A stretch of 62,630 nt of DNA from Flavobacteriia bacterium (GCA_018500075.1 JAHBAN010000048.1:1-62630); one strand, 5' to 3'; shown: positions 26,126 to 34,735, counted from the first letter of the stretch. Numbers and translations: made by a program. Notes: a model not told the origin generated them from the letters alone.

Positions 26126-26684
26126 ACAACCGACTGCGCTGGATCTTCCCATGCTTGATCCGCTCCCCGACGAGACGCAGAAATACTTTGATATCTGTCA
26201 GGACAAGCTCGGCCTCGTGCCAAATGTGCTAAAAGCCTATGCCTTTGACATCGACAAGCTCAACGCCTTCACCGCGCTCTACAATGACCTGATGCTCGCC
26301 CAAAGCGGCCTGAGCAAGCTCGAACGCGAGATGATCGCTGTGGCGGTCTCCTCGATCAACAAATGCTTTTACTGCCTCACAGCCCACGGACAGGCCGTGC
26401 GCCGGCTCTCGGGCGATCCTATGCTGGGCGAAATGATGGTGATGAACTGGCGCGCCGCCGATCTGGACGCGCGCCAAACCGCCATGCTCGCCTTTGCCGA
26501 GAAAATCACCGTCGCCAGCCACACCATTGTCGAGGCCGACCGCGCGGCGCTGCGCACTGCGGGCTTTTCTGACCGCGACATCTGGGACATTGCCAATGTC
26601 GCAGGCTTTTACAACATGACCAACCGCGTGGCCTCCGCCACAGATATGCGCCCAAATGATGAGTATCACGCGCAATCGCGCTAA
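26115..26684 (+). CDS. AhpD-like peroxidase-related protein (carboxymuconolactone decarboxylase fold)
   Basis: A 189-residue protein. The redox motif C-F-Y-C with following histidine (NKCFYCLTAHG), and EREMIAVAVSSIN before it, place it in the AhpD-like peroxidase-related family. These proteins use a CxxC pair with a Glu/His relay to reduce peroxides or lipoyl-type disulfides. Its gene overlaps both neighbours, including 29 bases of the downstream ompA-like gene, so the three are tightly packed. Confidence 0.9.
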   Translation: MSHKQPTALDLPMLDPLPDETQKYFDICQDKLGLVPNVLKAYAFDIDKLNAFTALYNDLMLAQSGLSKLEREMIAVAVSSINKCFYCLTAHGQAVRRLSGDPMLGEMMVMNWRAADLDARQTAMLAFAEKITVASHTIVEADRAALRTAGFSDRDIWDIANVAGFYNMTNRVASATDMRPNDEYHAQSR

Positions 26685-27633
26685 TGTTTTCTGCGCCACA
26701 CTGGCGCTTCTCTGCCTGACGGCGGCACCGCTTTTCGCCCAAGCGCTGGCGCTGCCGGCCAACGCGCGGCTGACGCGGGAAGTGGTGAAAAGCACCGCCA
26801 GCTATTCGGCGCCGGTCGCGCCCTATGCGGCGGGGCTTCTGCCGGTGTTCGAAGTGCAGGGCCGCATCACAAAACAAGCCTACCGCATCCCGCAACAAGG
26901 CGTCACCCCGCAACAGATCCTCACCCCCATCGAGGAAAGTCTGGCGGCGGCGGGCTTTGAGCCGCTGTTCAAATGTCAGGACAGGTTTTGTGGCGGCTTT
27001 GACTTTCGCTTCTCGACCGATGTCTTGCCTGCGCCCGATATGTTCGTCGATCTGTTTGACTATATCTTCCTCACCGCGCGGCGGATGCCGGACGGCGGCA
27101 CAGCCTCCGACTATATCACCCTGCTTGTGAGCCGCGACAGCACAGCCGGCTATGTCCAGATCATCCAGATCACCCCCGAGGGCGCACGCCCTTTGCCCAC
27201 CGAACGCGGCGAGGCCCTTGTCGTTGACGCCGTCACCTCCTCGGGCCGGCCCGAAGCCCTGCTCGGGCCACAGCTTGAAACCCAGGGCCACGCCATTCTG
27301 TCCGATCTTGCGTTTGAAACCGGCGCAGCCGAGCTTGGCGCAGGCCCCTTTGCCAGCCTTGAGGCCCTCGCCAGCTACCTGCGCGCCAATCCGGCCCGCA
27401 GGGTCGCGCTGGTCGGCCATACCGATACTGTTGGCGCGCTGAGCGGCAATATCGCGCTCTCCAAACGCCGCGCCACATCGGTCATGCAGCGCCTCGCCAC
27501 GGTCTATGCGATTCCGGCGGCGCAGATGGAAGCCGAAGGCATGGGATATCTGTCGCCCGTCCTCAGCAACCTCACGCCGGAGGGGCGCGAGGCCAACAGG
27601 CGCGTCGAGGTGGTGCTTTTGAGCACCGATTGA
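26656..27633 (+). CDS. OmpA-family outer-membrane/periplasmic protein
   Basis: A 325-residue exported protein. The signal peptide is about 1-29 (FCATLALLCLTAAPLFAQA), followed by a unique region with a CQDRFCGG cysteine pair, and a C-terminal OmpA peptidoglycan-binding domain from about 215 (GHTDTVGALSGNIALSKRRATSVM, ending NRRVEVVLL). The N-terminal half does not look like an OmpA beta-barrel. It likely anchors the outer membrane or an envelope complex to peptidoglycan. The tandem ATG at 26656/26659 lies inside the preceding gene with no clear ribosome site, so translational coupling is likely. Confidence 0.9.
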   Translation: MMSITRNRANVFCATLALLCLTAAPLFAQALALPANARLTREVVKSTASYSAPVAPYAAGLLPVFEVQGRITKQAYRIPQQGVTPQQILTPIEESLAAAGFEPLFKCQDRFCGGFDFRFSTDVLPAPDMFVDLFDYIFLTARRMPDGGTASDYITLLVSRDSTAGYVQIIQITPEGARPLPTERGEALVVDAVTSSGRPEALLGPQLETQGHAILSDLAFETGAAELGAGPFASLEALASYLRANPARRVALVGHTDTVGALSGNIALSKRRATSVMQRLATVYAIPAAQMEAEGMGYLSPVLSNLTPEGREANRRVEVVLLSTD

Positions 27634-27640
27634 GAGGCCG

Positions 27641-27741
27641 CGCCGCTCGCGCAAGCGGCAGGCAAGATCGAATTTGCTTCGCAAATCCGACCGATGAGGG
27701 GCTCTGCCCCTCACCCCGGGATATTTTGAGAAAGAAAAAGA
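27641..27741 (-). repeat. Dispersed intergenic hairpin repeat, copy A
   Basis: This lies in the 212-base gap between the OmpA-like and DUF952 genes. On the minus strand the order is the pyrimidine tract CTTTTTCTTTC, AAATATCCCGGGG, then hairpins GAGGGGC-AGA-GCCCCTC, GATTTGC-GAA-GCAAATT and a GCCGCT/AGCGGC stem. Copy A is the only one not oriented with the pyrimidine tract just after an upstream stop codon. It shares the CGGATTT/AATCCG hairpin module with copies D and E, but with a different stem sequence. Confidence 0.7.
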
Positions 27742-27845
27742 GCCAGAGGTAGCTCGGCAAAAGCGGGCCTCGGGGTTGGACAAATCCTCTCTGTCAGGCT
27801 GCGGCAAGACTTGACGGCCCAGAAGAGAGCAGGCATTTGGCAGTC

Positions 27846-28193
27846 ATGCTGATCCTCAAGATACTCCGCGCCGCCGAATGGGCGGCCCTGCGCGCCAACG
27901 GCGAAAGCCCGGGCGCGCCGATTGATATAGCCGACGGCTATGTGCATTTCTCAACGCCGGCGCAGGCCCAAGAGACCGCCGCCAAGCATTTTGCGGGCGA
28001 GGACGGCCTTGTGCTGCTGGCTGCAGACACCGAAGCTCTGGATCAGGACCTTGAATGGGAAGTCTCGCGCGGCGATGATCTGTTTCCCCATCTCTATCGC
28101 CCCCTGAAGCTTTCGGATGTGGTGGCGCAGTGGCCGCTGCCGCTTGTGGAGGGCGTTCATGTCTTCCCGCAAGAGGCGCTGGCCGATGACTAA
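27846..28193 (+). CDS. DUF952 family protein
   Basis: A 115-residue protein with the DUF952 pattern: IADGYVHFSTPAQAQETAAKHF, then LEWEVSRGDDLFPHLYRPL. The fold resembles small ADP-ribosyl or glutathione-like enzymes but no function is proven. The start is ATG 27846, which opens the conserved region. It overlaps pyrD by 8 bases and so is probably cotranscribed with it. Confidence 0.88.
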   Translation: MLILKILRAAEWAALRANGESPGAPIDIADGYVHFSTPAQAQETAAKHFAGEDGLVLLAADTEALDQDLEWEVSRGDDLFPHLYRPLKLSDVVAQWPLPLVEGVHVFPQEALADD

Positions 28194-29244
28194 GCTCGAA
28201 GCGCTCGCCCTCAAAGCCCTGCACGCTTTTGATCCGGAGCGTGCCCATGGTCTCGCCCTCGCGGCGCTCAGGCTGGGCCTCGTGCCGCTTTCCGGCCCTG
28301 TCACATCGCCGCGTCTGGCAACCGAGGTTGCGGGCCTCGCCCTGCCCAATCCTGTCGGCCTCGCCGCGGGCTTTGACAAAAACGCCGAGGCGCTTGCCCC
28401 GCTCGCGCGCGCGGGCTTCGGCTTTGTCGAGGTTGGCGCCGTGACGCCGCGCGCCCAAGCCGGCAACCCCAAGCCGCGCCTCTTCCGCCTGCCCGAGGAC
28501 GGCGCCGTGATCAACCGCTTTGGCTTTAACAACAAGGGCATGGCAGCCGCCTCTGCACGTCTGGCGCGCCGCCCGCAGGGGGCCGTGATTGGCCTCAACC
28601 TCGGGGCCAACAAAGACAGCGAGAACCGCGCCGAAGACTTTGCCCGGGTGCTGAGCTACTGCGGCGCGCATCTTGATTTTGCCACGGTCAATGTCTCCTC
28701 TCCCAACACCGAAAAACTGCGCGATCTGCAGGGGGCCGAGGCGCTGTCTGCCCTGCTCGCAGGGGTGATGGAGGCCAACAGCTGGCTCAAGACGCCTTTG
28801 CCGATCTTTCTCAAGATTGCGCCGGACCTGAGCGACACAGAGATCAGTGAAATCGCCGATGTCGCCCGCGCGCAGGGCCTCAGCGCCATCATCGCAACCA
28901 ACACCACCCTGTCGCGGGACGGCCTCCAAAGCGCCGCCGGGCGCGAGGCTGGCGGCCTCTCCGGCGCGCCGCTCTTTGAGCGCTCCACGCGGGTGCTGGC
29001 CAAGCTCTCCAAAGCCACCGAAGGCCGGTTGCCGCTGATCGGCGTTGGCGGCATCGCCACAGCCGAGCAGGCCTATGCCAAAATCCGCGCCGGCGCCTGC
29101 GCTGTGCAGCTCTATTCCGCGCTCATTTATCACGGCCTCAGCCTCGCCGGAGAGATCGCCCATGGCCTTGAGGCGCTGCTTGAGAAAGACGGGTTTGCCA
29201 CGGTTGCAGAGGCCGTCGGAACAGGGCGCGACGCATGGCTCTGA
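28186..29244 (+). CDS. pyrD: Dihydroorotate dehydrogenase (quinone), class 2
   Basis: A 352-residue FMN enzyme with class 2 features: the N-terminal helix pair (LEALALKALHAFDPERAHGLAL) for membrane association, FDKNAEALAPLARAGFGFVEVGAVTP, INRFGFNNKGM, and the catalytic serine block NVSSPNTEKLRDLQ. FMN phosphate binding is at GVGGI and ALIYHGL. It oxidises dihydroorotate to orotate, passing electrons to quinone, in pyrimidine synthesis. The ATG at 28186 is preceded by AAGAGG. It overlaps its neighbours on both sides. Confidence 0.96.
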   Translation: MTKLEALALKALHAFDPERAHGLALAALRLGLVPLSGPVTSPRLATEVAGLALPNPVGLAAGFDKNAEALAPLARAGFGFVEVGAVTPRAQAGNPKPRLFRLPEDGAVINRFGFNNKGMAAASARLARRPQGAVIGLNLGANKDSENRAEDFARVLSYCGAHLDFATVNVSSPNTEKLRDLQGAEALSALLAGVMEANSWLKTPLPIFLKIAPDLSDTEISEIADVARAQGLSAIIATNTTLSRDGLQSAAGREAGGLSGAPLFERSTRVLAKLSKATEGRLPLIGVGGIATAEQAYAKIRAGACAVQLYSALIYHGLSLAGEIAHGLEALLEKDGFATVAEAVGTGRDAWL

Positions 29245-29573
29245 TCATCTGGCACAACCCGCGCTGCTCCAAGTCGCGCCAGACACTGGCGCTGATCGAG
29301 GCCCATGCGCCGCAAATCCGCCTATACCTCACAGACGCCCCGAGCGAGGCCGAGCTGCGCGCCGCCGCCGCCGCGCTTGGCCTTGGGCCGCTCCAGATGA
29401 TGCGCACAGGCGAGCCCGAATTCAAAGCCGAGGGCCTGAGCCAAGACAGCTCTGATGCGGAGCTTTTTGCCGCCATGGCCCGTGTGCCCAAGCTCATTGA
29501 GCGGCCCATTGTGTTTGCAGGCGATAAAGCCGTGATAGGCCGCCCGCCCGAGGCTGTGCTCAGCCTGCTTTAG
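29235..29573 (+). CDS. ArsC/Spx-family arsenate reductase-like protein
   Basis: A 112-residue thioredoxin-fold protein with WHNPRCSKSRQTLALIEAH at the start, whose Cys11 matches the arsenate reductase nucleophile. RPIVFAGDKAVIGRPPEAVLSLL at the end includes the Arg residues that bind the arsenate ester. This is the YfgD/ArsC-like group, so it may be a true glutaredoxin-linked arsenate reductase or a related thiol reductase. No other arsenic gene is nearby. It overlaps pyrD by 10 bases and the convergent MATE gene by 14. Confidence 0.88.
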   Translation: MALIIWHNPRCSKSRQTLALIEAHAPQIRLYLTDAPSEAELRAAAAALGLGPLQMMRTGEPEFKAEGLSQDSSDAELFAAMARVPKLIERPIVFAGDKAVIGRPPEAVLSLL

Positions 29574-30888
29574 CGGCCCGCTCAAGAGCCGGGTAGCGCA
29601 AGGCAAGGCTCCCCGCGCGGGCGACAAACGAGATATGCAACGCCAGCCAAAGCCCGTGGTTGTCCATCCGCGGCATCAAGGCCCAGGCCGCAAGCACATA
29701 GACCGCAAAGGCCACAGCCATCATATTGCGCATATCCGCCGTGCGCGTCGCACCGATGAATATCCCGTCAAACTGCGTCAGCCCCACGATCATCACAGGC
29801 GCAGCCACGAGCCACGGCAGATAGCTGCGCGCCTCCGCCTGCACCTCGGGCGCCTTGGTCATCACATCAATCATCGCCGGGCCAACCAGCCAGAAGCCAA
29901 GCGCCAGAAGCCCCCCCAGCGCCAGCGCCCAATAGCTCGTCAGCACCGCCGCGCGCCGCACCCGCGCCACCGCCGCCGCGCCAAAGGCCTGCCCCACCAG
30001 CGCCTCGGCCGCAAAGGCAAAGCCGTCCAGCGCATAGCCCGTGATGTGCAAAAACTGCAACAAGACCTGATTGGCCGCCAGCGTCACATCGCCAAAGCGC
30101 CCGCCCAGCAGCAGAAACGACACGAAAATGCCCTGAAGCAAGAGCGAGCGGACCAGAATATCGCTGTTCACAACAGCCATCCGCCTCAGCTTGATCCGGT
30201 CAAACACCCGCGCCCAGTCGCGCCAAGCGGTGTGGCGAAAGGCCTGCCGGCACATCCACAGCCCAAGCATCAGCCCGGACCACTCGGCAATAAACGTGGC
30301 CCAGGCCACCCCCGCAACACCCCAGCCCAAGGCAAGCACAAACACAAGGTCCAGCCCCACATTGACCCCGTTCATCAAAAGCTGGATCCAGAGCACCTCC
30401 CGCGTGCGCTCCTGCGCAATCAGCCAGCCGGTGATGCCATACATGGCAATCGCCGCAGGGGCCGAGAAGATCCGGATCTGCATATAGGTTGCCGCCAGCC
30501 CCTCCACCTCAGCGCTCGCAGGCGACAGGCGGAACGCCCCCCAGAAAAGGAGCGGCTGGATCAGGATAAAGAAAACACCCCCCGCAAAGCCGATCATCAG
30601 GGCGCGGGTCAGCAGCGCGGCCACCTCGCCCGCCTCGCCACGGCCCGCCGCCTGGCTGGTCAGGCCGGTTGTGCCCATGCGCAAAAAGCCGAAGACCCAG
30701 TATATCGCCGAAAGAATCACAGCGCCCACACCCACCGCCGCAATCGGCGCAGCATCCGGGATCTGGCCCACAACAGCCGTGTCCACCGCCCCCAGAATGG
30801 GGATCGTCACATTGGCCAGTAAAATCGGAATGGCGATCTTGAGCACCCTGCGATGGGTGATCTGTGCGTCGCCGCCCGCCTCACCCAT
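29560..30888 (-). CDS. MATE-family efflux transporter (DinF-like)
   Basis: A 442-residue membrane protein with about twelve spans and the MATE/DinF pattern: IAIPILLANVTIPILGAVDTAVVGQIPDAAPIAAVGVGAVI at the start, and matching repeats in the second half (LANQVLLQFLHITGYALDGFAFAAEALVGQAFG). It exports cationic drugs or metabolites using H+ or Na+. It starts at ATG 30888, overlapping the upstream thioesterase stop by 8 bases. Confidence 0.93.
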   Translation of the reverse strand: MGEAGGDAQITHRRVLKIAIPILLANVTIPILGAVDTAVVGQIPDAAPIAAVGVGAVILSAIYWVFGFLRMGTTGLTSQAAGRGEAGEVAALLTRALMIGFAGGVFFILIQPLLFWGAFRLSPASAEVEGLAATYMQIRIFSAPAAIAMYGITGWLIAQERTREVLWIQLLMNGVNVGLDLVFVLALGWGVAGVAWATFIAEWSGLMLGLWMCRQAFRHTAWRDWARVFDRIKLRRMAVVNSDILVRSLLLQGIFVSFLLLGGRFGDVTLAANQVLLQFLHITGYALDGFAFAAEALVGQAFGAAAVARVRRAAVLTSYWALALGGLLALGFWLVGPAMIDVMTKAPEVQAEARSYLPWLVAAPVMIVGLTQFDGIFIGATRTADMRNMMAVAFAVYVLAAWALMPRMDNHGLWLALHISFVARAGSLALRYPALERAAKAG

Positions 30889-31393
30889 CGCGCCGCTGCG
30901 GCATCAGGAAATGCCCGGTGCCCTGCGCAAAGATACGGTTGCGATTGTCCTGCCAGGCCTCGACATGAACACTGGCATAGCGCCGCCCCGACCGGTTCAC
31001 CTTGGCGCGCGCATAGGCGTCGCGCGGCAGGCCCGTGCGCAGATAATCAATGGTAAAGTCGATGGTTTTGGGCAGCCGCGGCAAATGCCCTTTGACAACC
31101 TCCTCGGCGTCCATCTCGCCGCGCTCGATCTCTTCCCAAAGATGCGCCCAGCCCAGCCCGATGACGGCCGCCACTTCCATAAACCCCGAAATCGCCCCGC
31201 CATGCAGCGCCGGCAACATAGGGTTGCCAATCAGCTTGTCATCATAGGGCAATATCGCGGTCAGCTCGTCGCCCCTGCGGTCAAATTCGATCCCCATAAA
31301 GGTGATATAAGGCACGCCATGCACCAAAGCGCTCAGGGCCGCATCACGGCGCTGTTTGATCACCTGCACAGGCTCGGGGCGTTTGTAGGCCAT
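30881..31393 (-). CDS. Hotdog-fold thioesterase, PaaI family
   Basis: A 170-residue single hotdog domain. The helix motif LPALHGGAISGFMEVAAVIGL carries the H-G-G of PaaI-type thioesterases, followed by strands ending IFAQGTGHFLMP. The start is ATG 31393, in GGAGCGCTGAGCATG; longer frames are not homologous. It probably hydrolyses acyl-CoA thioesters. It lies 2 bases after a second, different hotdog protein and upstream of the MATE transporter. Both may be tied to the adjacent fatty-acid genes. Confidence 0.88.
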   Translation of the reverse strand: MAYKRPEPVQVIKQRRDAALSALVHGVPYITFMGIEFDRRGDELTAILPYDDKLIGNPMLPALHGGAISGFMEVAAVIGLGWAHLWEEIERGEMDAEEVVKGHLPRLPKTIDFTIDYLRTGLPRDAYARAKVNRSGRRYASVHVEAWQDNRNRIFAQGTGHFLMPQRRDG

Positions 31394-31395
31394 GC

Positions 31396-31809
31396 TCAGC
31401 GCTCCACCGTAAAGGCCCCCGTGGCCGTGGCCACCGGGTTGTCTTTGTCGTCGTCGCTCGCCGTGGCCCGCACAAAGGCCACCGAGCGGGTGATGTGATA
31501 GCAATGCGCCTCCGTGGCGATGGTCTGCCCCGGCGTGGCCCGGCGCATATAGTCGATGCGCAAATCAATCGTCGCCGTGCCCGCCGGGCTGCTCGGATGG
31601 CTCATCGCCGCCGCCCCGCAGCAGGTATCCATCAGCGCCGAAACCGCCCCGCCATGAATCACCCCTGTCTCGGGATCGCCCACAAGCGCGGGCGCATAGG
31701 GCATTTCGATCCGCGCATAGCCCTCTCCGATATCGGTCAGCTCCATGCCCAGCGCGCGGCTGTGCGGGATCGCAGAGATAAACTGCTTGGCGATTTTGGC
31801 TTTGTCCAT
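31396..31809 (-). CDS. Hotdog-fold thioesterase, PaaI family
   Basis: A 137-residue PaaI-like thioesterase: HSRALGMELTDIGEGYARIEMPY, then GVIHGGAVSALMDTCCGAAAM with the HGG motif and the Asp that attacks or positions water, and TIDLRIDYMRRATPG. The start is ATG 31809 (MDKAKIAKQF). It pairs with another PaaI-type gene directly downstream but the two sequences are quite different. It is divergent from the MerR regulator of the beta-oxidation operon across a 205-base promoter region. Confidence 0.9.
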   Translation of the reverse strand: MDKAKIAKQFISAIPHSRALGMELTDIGEGYARIEMPYAPALVGDPETGVIHGGAVSALMDTCCGAAAMSHPSSPAGTATIDLRIDYMRRATPGQTIATEAHCYHITRSVAFVRATASDDDKDNPVATATGAFTVER

Positions 31810-32014
31810 GTGGCACTTGCTCCATCGGGCCGTTGGCCTCGTTTTGCGGCATACTTCCAGAGCAATGCCCCCTGTGCAAGCCGTATCGCGCCGCCCCCTC
31901 TTGCACCTTTCCCTGACGGCCAGACCGCGCGCACGCGCTCTGCGCCCCTCCCGAGATTGTCTCACTTGTGTCTTTTGCCCGACCGCCCTAGGGTCCGCGG
32001 CAAGGAGACACGGC

Positions 32015-32392
32015 ATGACGGACACACGGCTCAACTTCAAAGATATGTGCGCCAAATTTGATGTAACCCCGCGCACCTTGCGCTATTATGAATATATCGA
32101 ATTGCTCCAGCCCGAGCGCGATGGCCGGGCGCGGTTTTACTCCGCCCGCGAGATCGCACGCATGACGCTGATCATGCGGGGCCGCCGCTGGGGTTTTCCG
32201 CTCGAAGACATCCGCCAGTTCCTGCTTGTCTACGAGGAGCACGGCACCAAAGCCCAGCTCCAACACTGGATCGATATGGCCGATGGCAAGCTTGTCGAGC
32301 TTGAGCAGCAACGCCGCGATCTAGAAACAGCCATAGAAGAGCTGACAGAAAACCGCCGCGAAACGCTGGAATCGCTCGACACCAAAAAGTGA
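32015..32392 (+). CDS. MerR-family regulator (first of a tandem pair)
   Basis: A 125-residue MerR protein. The winged helix is FKDMCAKFDVTPRTLRYYEYIELLQPERDGRARFYSAREIARM, followed by GRRWGFPLEDIRQFL and a C-terminal coiled coil (QQRRDLETAIEELTENRRETLESL). No metal-binding cysteine loop is present, so it is not a metal sensor. The start is ATG 32015, with AAGGAGA 7 bases upstream. It resembles the small MerR regulators of acyl-CoA and branched-chain amino acid catabolism (LiuR-like); that link is inferred from context and the operator. Confidence 0.9.
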   Translation: MTDTRLNFKDMCAKFDVTPRTLRYYEYIELLQPERDGRARFYSAREIARMTLIMRGRRWGFPLEDIRQFLLVYEEHGTKAQLQHWIDMADGKLVELEQQRRDLETAIEELTENRRETLESLDTKK

Positions 32393-32419
32393 CGTAACGT
32401 ATTCCTTACGTCAACGTAA
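32390..32419. promoter_or_regulatory. Candidate MerR/LiuR-type operator
   Basis: The interval begins in the stop codon of the first merR gene. It holds TGACGTAA at 32390-32397, its reverse complement TTACGTCA at 32406-32413, and a tighter perfect palindrome TTACGT-CA-ACGTAA at 32406-32419. From memory, operators of LiuR-type MerR regulators in proteobacteria are built on TTACGT/ACGTAA arms, so this is a good candidate for autoregulation and control of the downstream beta-oxidation genes. Confidence 0.6.
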
Positions 32420-32427
32420 AGTTCCCC

Positions 32428-32458
32428 TTGAATGCGTCGCACCCGCTTTGCATCTAAA
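32428..32458 (+). promoter_or_regulatory. Candidate promoter of the beta-oxidation operon
   Basis: TTGAAT (32428-32433) and TCTAAA (32453-32458) are separated by 19 bases, the long spacer typical of MerR-activated promoters. It lies just after the TTACGT palindromes and about 30 bases before the second merR start. The hexamers are imperfect, so this is tentative. Confidence 0.35.
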
Positions 32459-32487
32459 CATCATGCGTTCCCAAACGAGATGTTTTT

Positions 32488-32895
32488 ATGGCTGACACAG
32501 ACCGACTGATGACAATCCGAGAAATGTGCGACACCTACGGGGTGACTCCGCGCACCCTGCGCTTTTATGAGGCAAAAGAGCTTCTTGCGCCGCACCGGGA
32601 GGGCCAGAAACGGCTTTTCACCCGACGCGACCGCGCCCGCCTCACCCTGATTTTGCGCGGCAAACGCTTTGGCTTTTCCCTCGAAGAGATCCGCCAGTTG
32701 CTCGAGCTTTATAACATGGGCGACCAGCAACAGACCCAGCTCGCCCGCACCTTTGCCATCGCTCAGGAGCGCCTTGCCGATATGGAGCGCCAGCGCGACG
32801 AGCTGAACGCCGCCATCGCAGATCTGGCCGAACAGATCGGCGAAGTCGCAAAGACCCTCGCCGATATGGCCGAAGGCAAAAACGCCGCCGAATAA
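32488..32895 (+). CDS. MerR-family regulator (second of a tandem pair)
   Basis: A 135-residue protein similar to its upstream neighbour: IREMCDTYGVTPRTLRFYEAKELLAPHREGQKRLFTRRDRARL, then GKRFGFSLEEIRQLLELY and a longer C-terminal coiled coil (ERLADMERQRDELNAAIADLAEQIGEVAKTLADM). No cysteine cluster is present. It is probably cotranscribed with the acyl-CoA dehydrogenase 40 bases downstream. The two MerR proteins are clear tandem paralogues and could form homo- or heterodimers through their coiled coils. Confidence 0.9.
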   Translation: MADTDRLMTIREMCDTYGVTPRTLRFYEAKELLAPHREGQKRLFTRRDRARLTLILRGKRFGFSLEEIRQLLELYNMGDQQQTQLARTFAIAQERLADMERQRDELNAAIADLAEQIGEVAKTLADMAEGKNAAE

Positions 32896-32935
32896 GCCCC
32901 GACAGACCCAATTTCAGACGTCACGGAGACAGCAG

Positions 32936-34711
32936 ATGCCCAGTTACACCGCCCCCGTTAAAGACCTTCAGTTCGTTTTGCACGAGGTTCTCAAAGCCAG
33001 CACCAGCGATATCACCGGATATAGCGAGCTTGAGCCGGAGTTCACAGCCGCTGTTCTGGAAGAGGCCGGCAAACTCTGCTCTGACGTTCTCGCGCCGCTG
33101 AATGCCGTGGGCGACAAAGAGGGCTGCGCGCTTGAAAACGGCGTGGTGCGCGTCCCCACGGGCTTCAAAGACGCCTTTGATCAGGTCCGCGCCGGCGGCT
33201 GGACCGGGCTTGATATGCCCGAAGACTACGGCGGCCAGAATATGCCCTATCTGCTCGGCACAGCGGTCGGCGAGCTGTTCTCCGGCGCCAATCAGGCTTT
33301 CACAATGTATCAGGGCCTGACCCACGGCGCCGCTTCGGCCATCCTCGCCCATGGCACAGAGGCGCAGAAAAATACCTATCTGCCCAAAATGGTGAGCTGT
33401 GAATGGACCGGCACCATGAACCTGACCGAGCCACACTGTGGCACCGATCTGGGCCTCATGCGCACCAAAGCCGAGCCTCAGGCCGATGGCAGCTTCAAGC
33501 TCACAGGGCAGAAAATCTTTATTTCCTCGGGCGAACACGAGATGGCCGACAATATCATCCATCTCGTTCTCGCCAAAATCCCCGGTGGCCCGGACGGGAT
33601 CAAAGGGGTGTCGCTCTTCATCGTGCCAAAGTTCATCGTCAACGAAGATGGCACCCCCGGCGCGCGCAACGGCGTCAGCTGTGGCGCTCTGGAAGAGAAA
33701 ATGGGCATTCACGGCAACGCGACCTGCGTGATGAATTATGACGCGGCCACGGGCTATCTGCTCGGCACCGAGCACAAAGGGATGCGCGCTATGTTCACCA
33801 TGATGAACGAAGCCCGCATCGGTGTCGGGATGCAGGGTCTGGCCCAGGCCGAAGCCGCCTATCAGAACGCGGTGATCTACGCCAAAGACCGCCTCCAGGG
33901 CCGCGATGTCACCGGCGTGAAAAACCCCGACGGCCCCGCCGACCCGCTGATTGTGCACCCCGATGTGCGCCGGATGCTGATGGATCAGAAAAGCTTCATC
34001 GAGGGCGCGCGCGCCTTTATCCTCTGGGGGTCCTCGCTGATTGATGCCGCCCACCGCGAAGGCGACAAAGACGCCGACGGGCTGATCTCTCTCATGACCC
34101 CTGTGGTCAAAGGCTTCCTCACAGATGTCGGCTATGACATGACCGTGCAGGCCCAGCAAATTTACGGTGGCCACGGCTATATCGAAGAATGGGGAATGTC
34201 CCAGTTCACCCGCGATGCGCGCATTGCCATGATCTATGAAGGCGCCAACGGCGTTCAGGCGCTCGATCTGGTGGGGCGCAAGCTCGCACAGGACGGCGGC
34301 AAACACGTCATGGCCTTCTTTGAGATGGTCAAGAGCTTCTGCGCCGAGCAAAAGGATGTCGCCGGCATGGAGCCGTTCGTCGCGCCGCTCAAAACAGCCT
34401 CCAAGGACCTTCAGGCCGCAGGGATGTTCTTTATGCAAAACGGCATGAAAAACCCCAACGCCGCGCTCGCCGGCTCGACCGACTTCATGCATATGATGGG
34501 CCATGTCTGCTTGGGCCTGATGTGGGCGCGCATGGCCCGCGCCAGCCTTGATGCCCTCGCGTCATCCCCCGCTGACGCAGCGTTCTACGAGACGAAGCTC
34601 GCCACAGGCCGTTACTATATGGCACGCCGCTTGCCTGCGACGGCGCTGCATCTGACCCGGATCCAAAGCGGAGCAGACAGCGTCATGGCCCTGGGCGAAG
34701 ACCAGTTCTGA
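32936..34711 (+). CDS. Acyl-CoA dehydrogenase with C-terminal extension (FadE/DmdC-like)
   Basis: A 591-residue FAD enzyme, longer than the usual 380-400. The core ACAD domain includes MNLTEPHCGTDLGLMRTKA and the FAD/substrate motif QIYGGHGYIEEWGMSQF. The catalytic Glu is in AMIYEGANGVQALDLVGRKL, followed by the roughly 120-residue C-terminal domain of this large subfamily. Members include DmdC (3-methylmercaptopropionyl-CoA dehydrogenase) and long-chain ACADs, and sequence alone does not separate them. The first enzyme gene after the MerR pair, it would create the 2,3-double bond in beta-oxidation. Confidence 0.92.
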   Translation: MPSYTAPVKDLQFVLHEVLKASTSDITGYSELEPEFTAAVLEEAGKLCSDVLAPLNAVGDKEGCALENGVVRVPTGFKDAFDQVRAGGWTGLDMPEDYGGQNMPYLLGTAVGELFSGANQAFTMYQGLTHGAASAILAHGTEAQKNTYLPKMVSCEWTGTMNLTEPHCGTDLGLMRTKAEPQADGSFKLTGQKIFISSGEHEMADNIIHLVLAKIPGGPDGIKGVSLFIVPKFIVNEDGTPGARNGVSCGALEEKMGIHGNATCVMNYDAATGYLLGTEHKGMRAMFTMMNEARIGVGMQGLAQAEAAYQNAVIYAKDRLQGRDVTGVKNPDGPADPLIVHPDVRRMLMDQKSFIEGARAFILWGSSLIDAAHREGDKDADGLISLMTPVVKGFLTDVGYDMTVQAQQIYGGHGYIEEWGMSQFTRDARIAMIYEGANGVQALDLVGRKLAQDGGKHVMAFFEMVKSFCAEQKDVAGMEPFVAPLKTASKDLQAAGMFFMQNGMKNPNAALAGSTDFMHMMGHVCLGLMWARMARASLDALASSPADAAFYETKLATGRYYMARRLPATALHLTRIQSGADSVMALGEDQF

Positions 34712-34735
34712 CGTTTCAAAAAGGAGCCTTGCCCA

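Noticed and set aside
32925..32936. Second LiuR-type site before the large acyl-CoA dehydrogenase gene
   Set aside because: Only GACGTC is present, without the TTACGT arms; too short to support.
32921..34504. 527-residue minus-strand frame over the large acyl-CoA dehydrogenase gene
   Set aside because: It is a shadow of the real gene. The translation is His/Gly/Asp-rich with no domain and no start signal.
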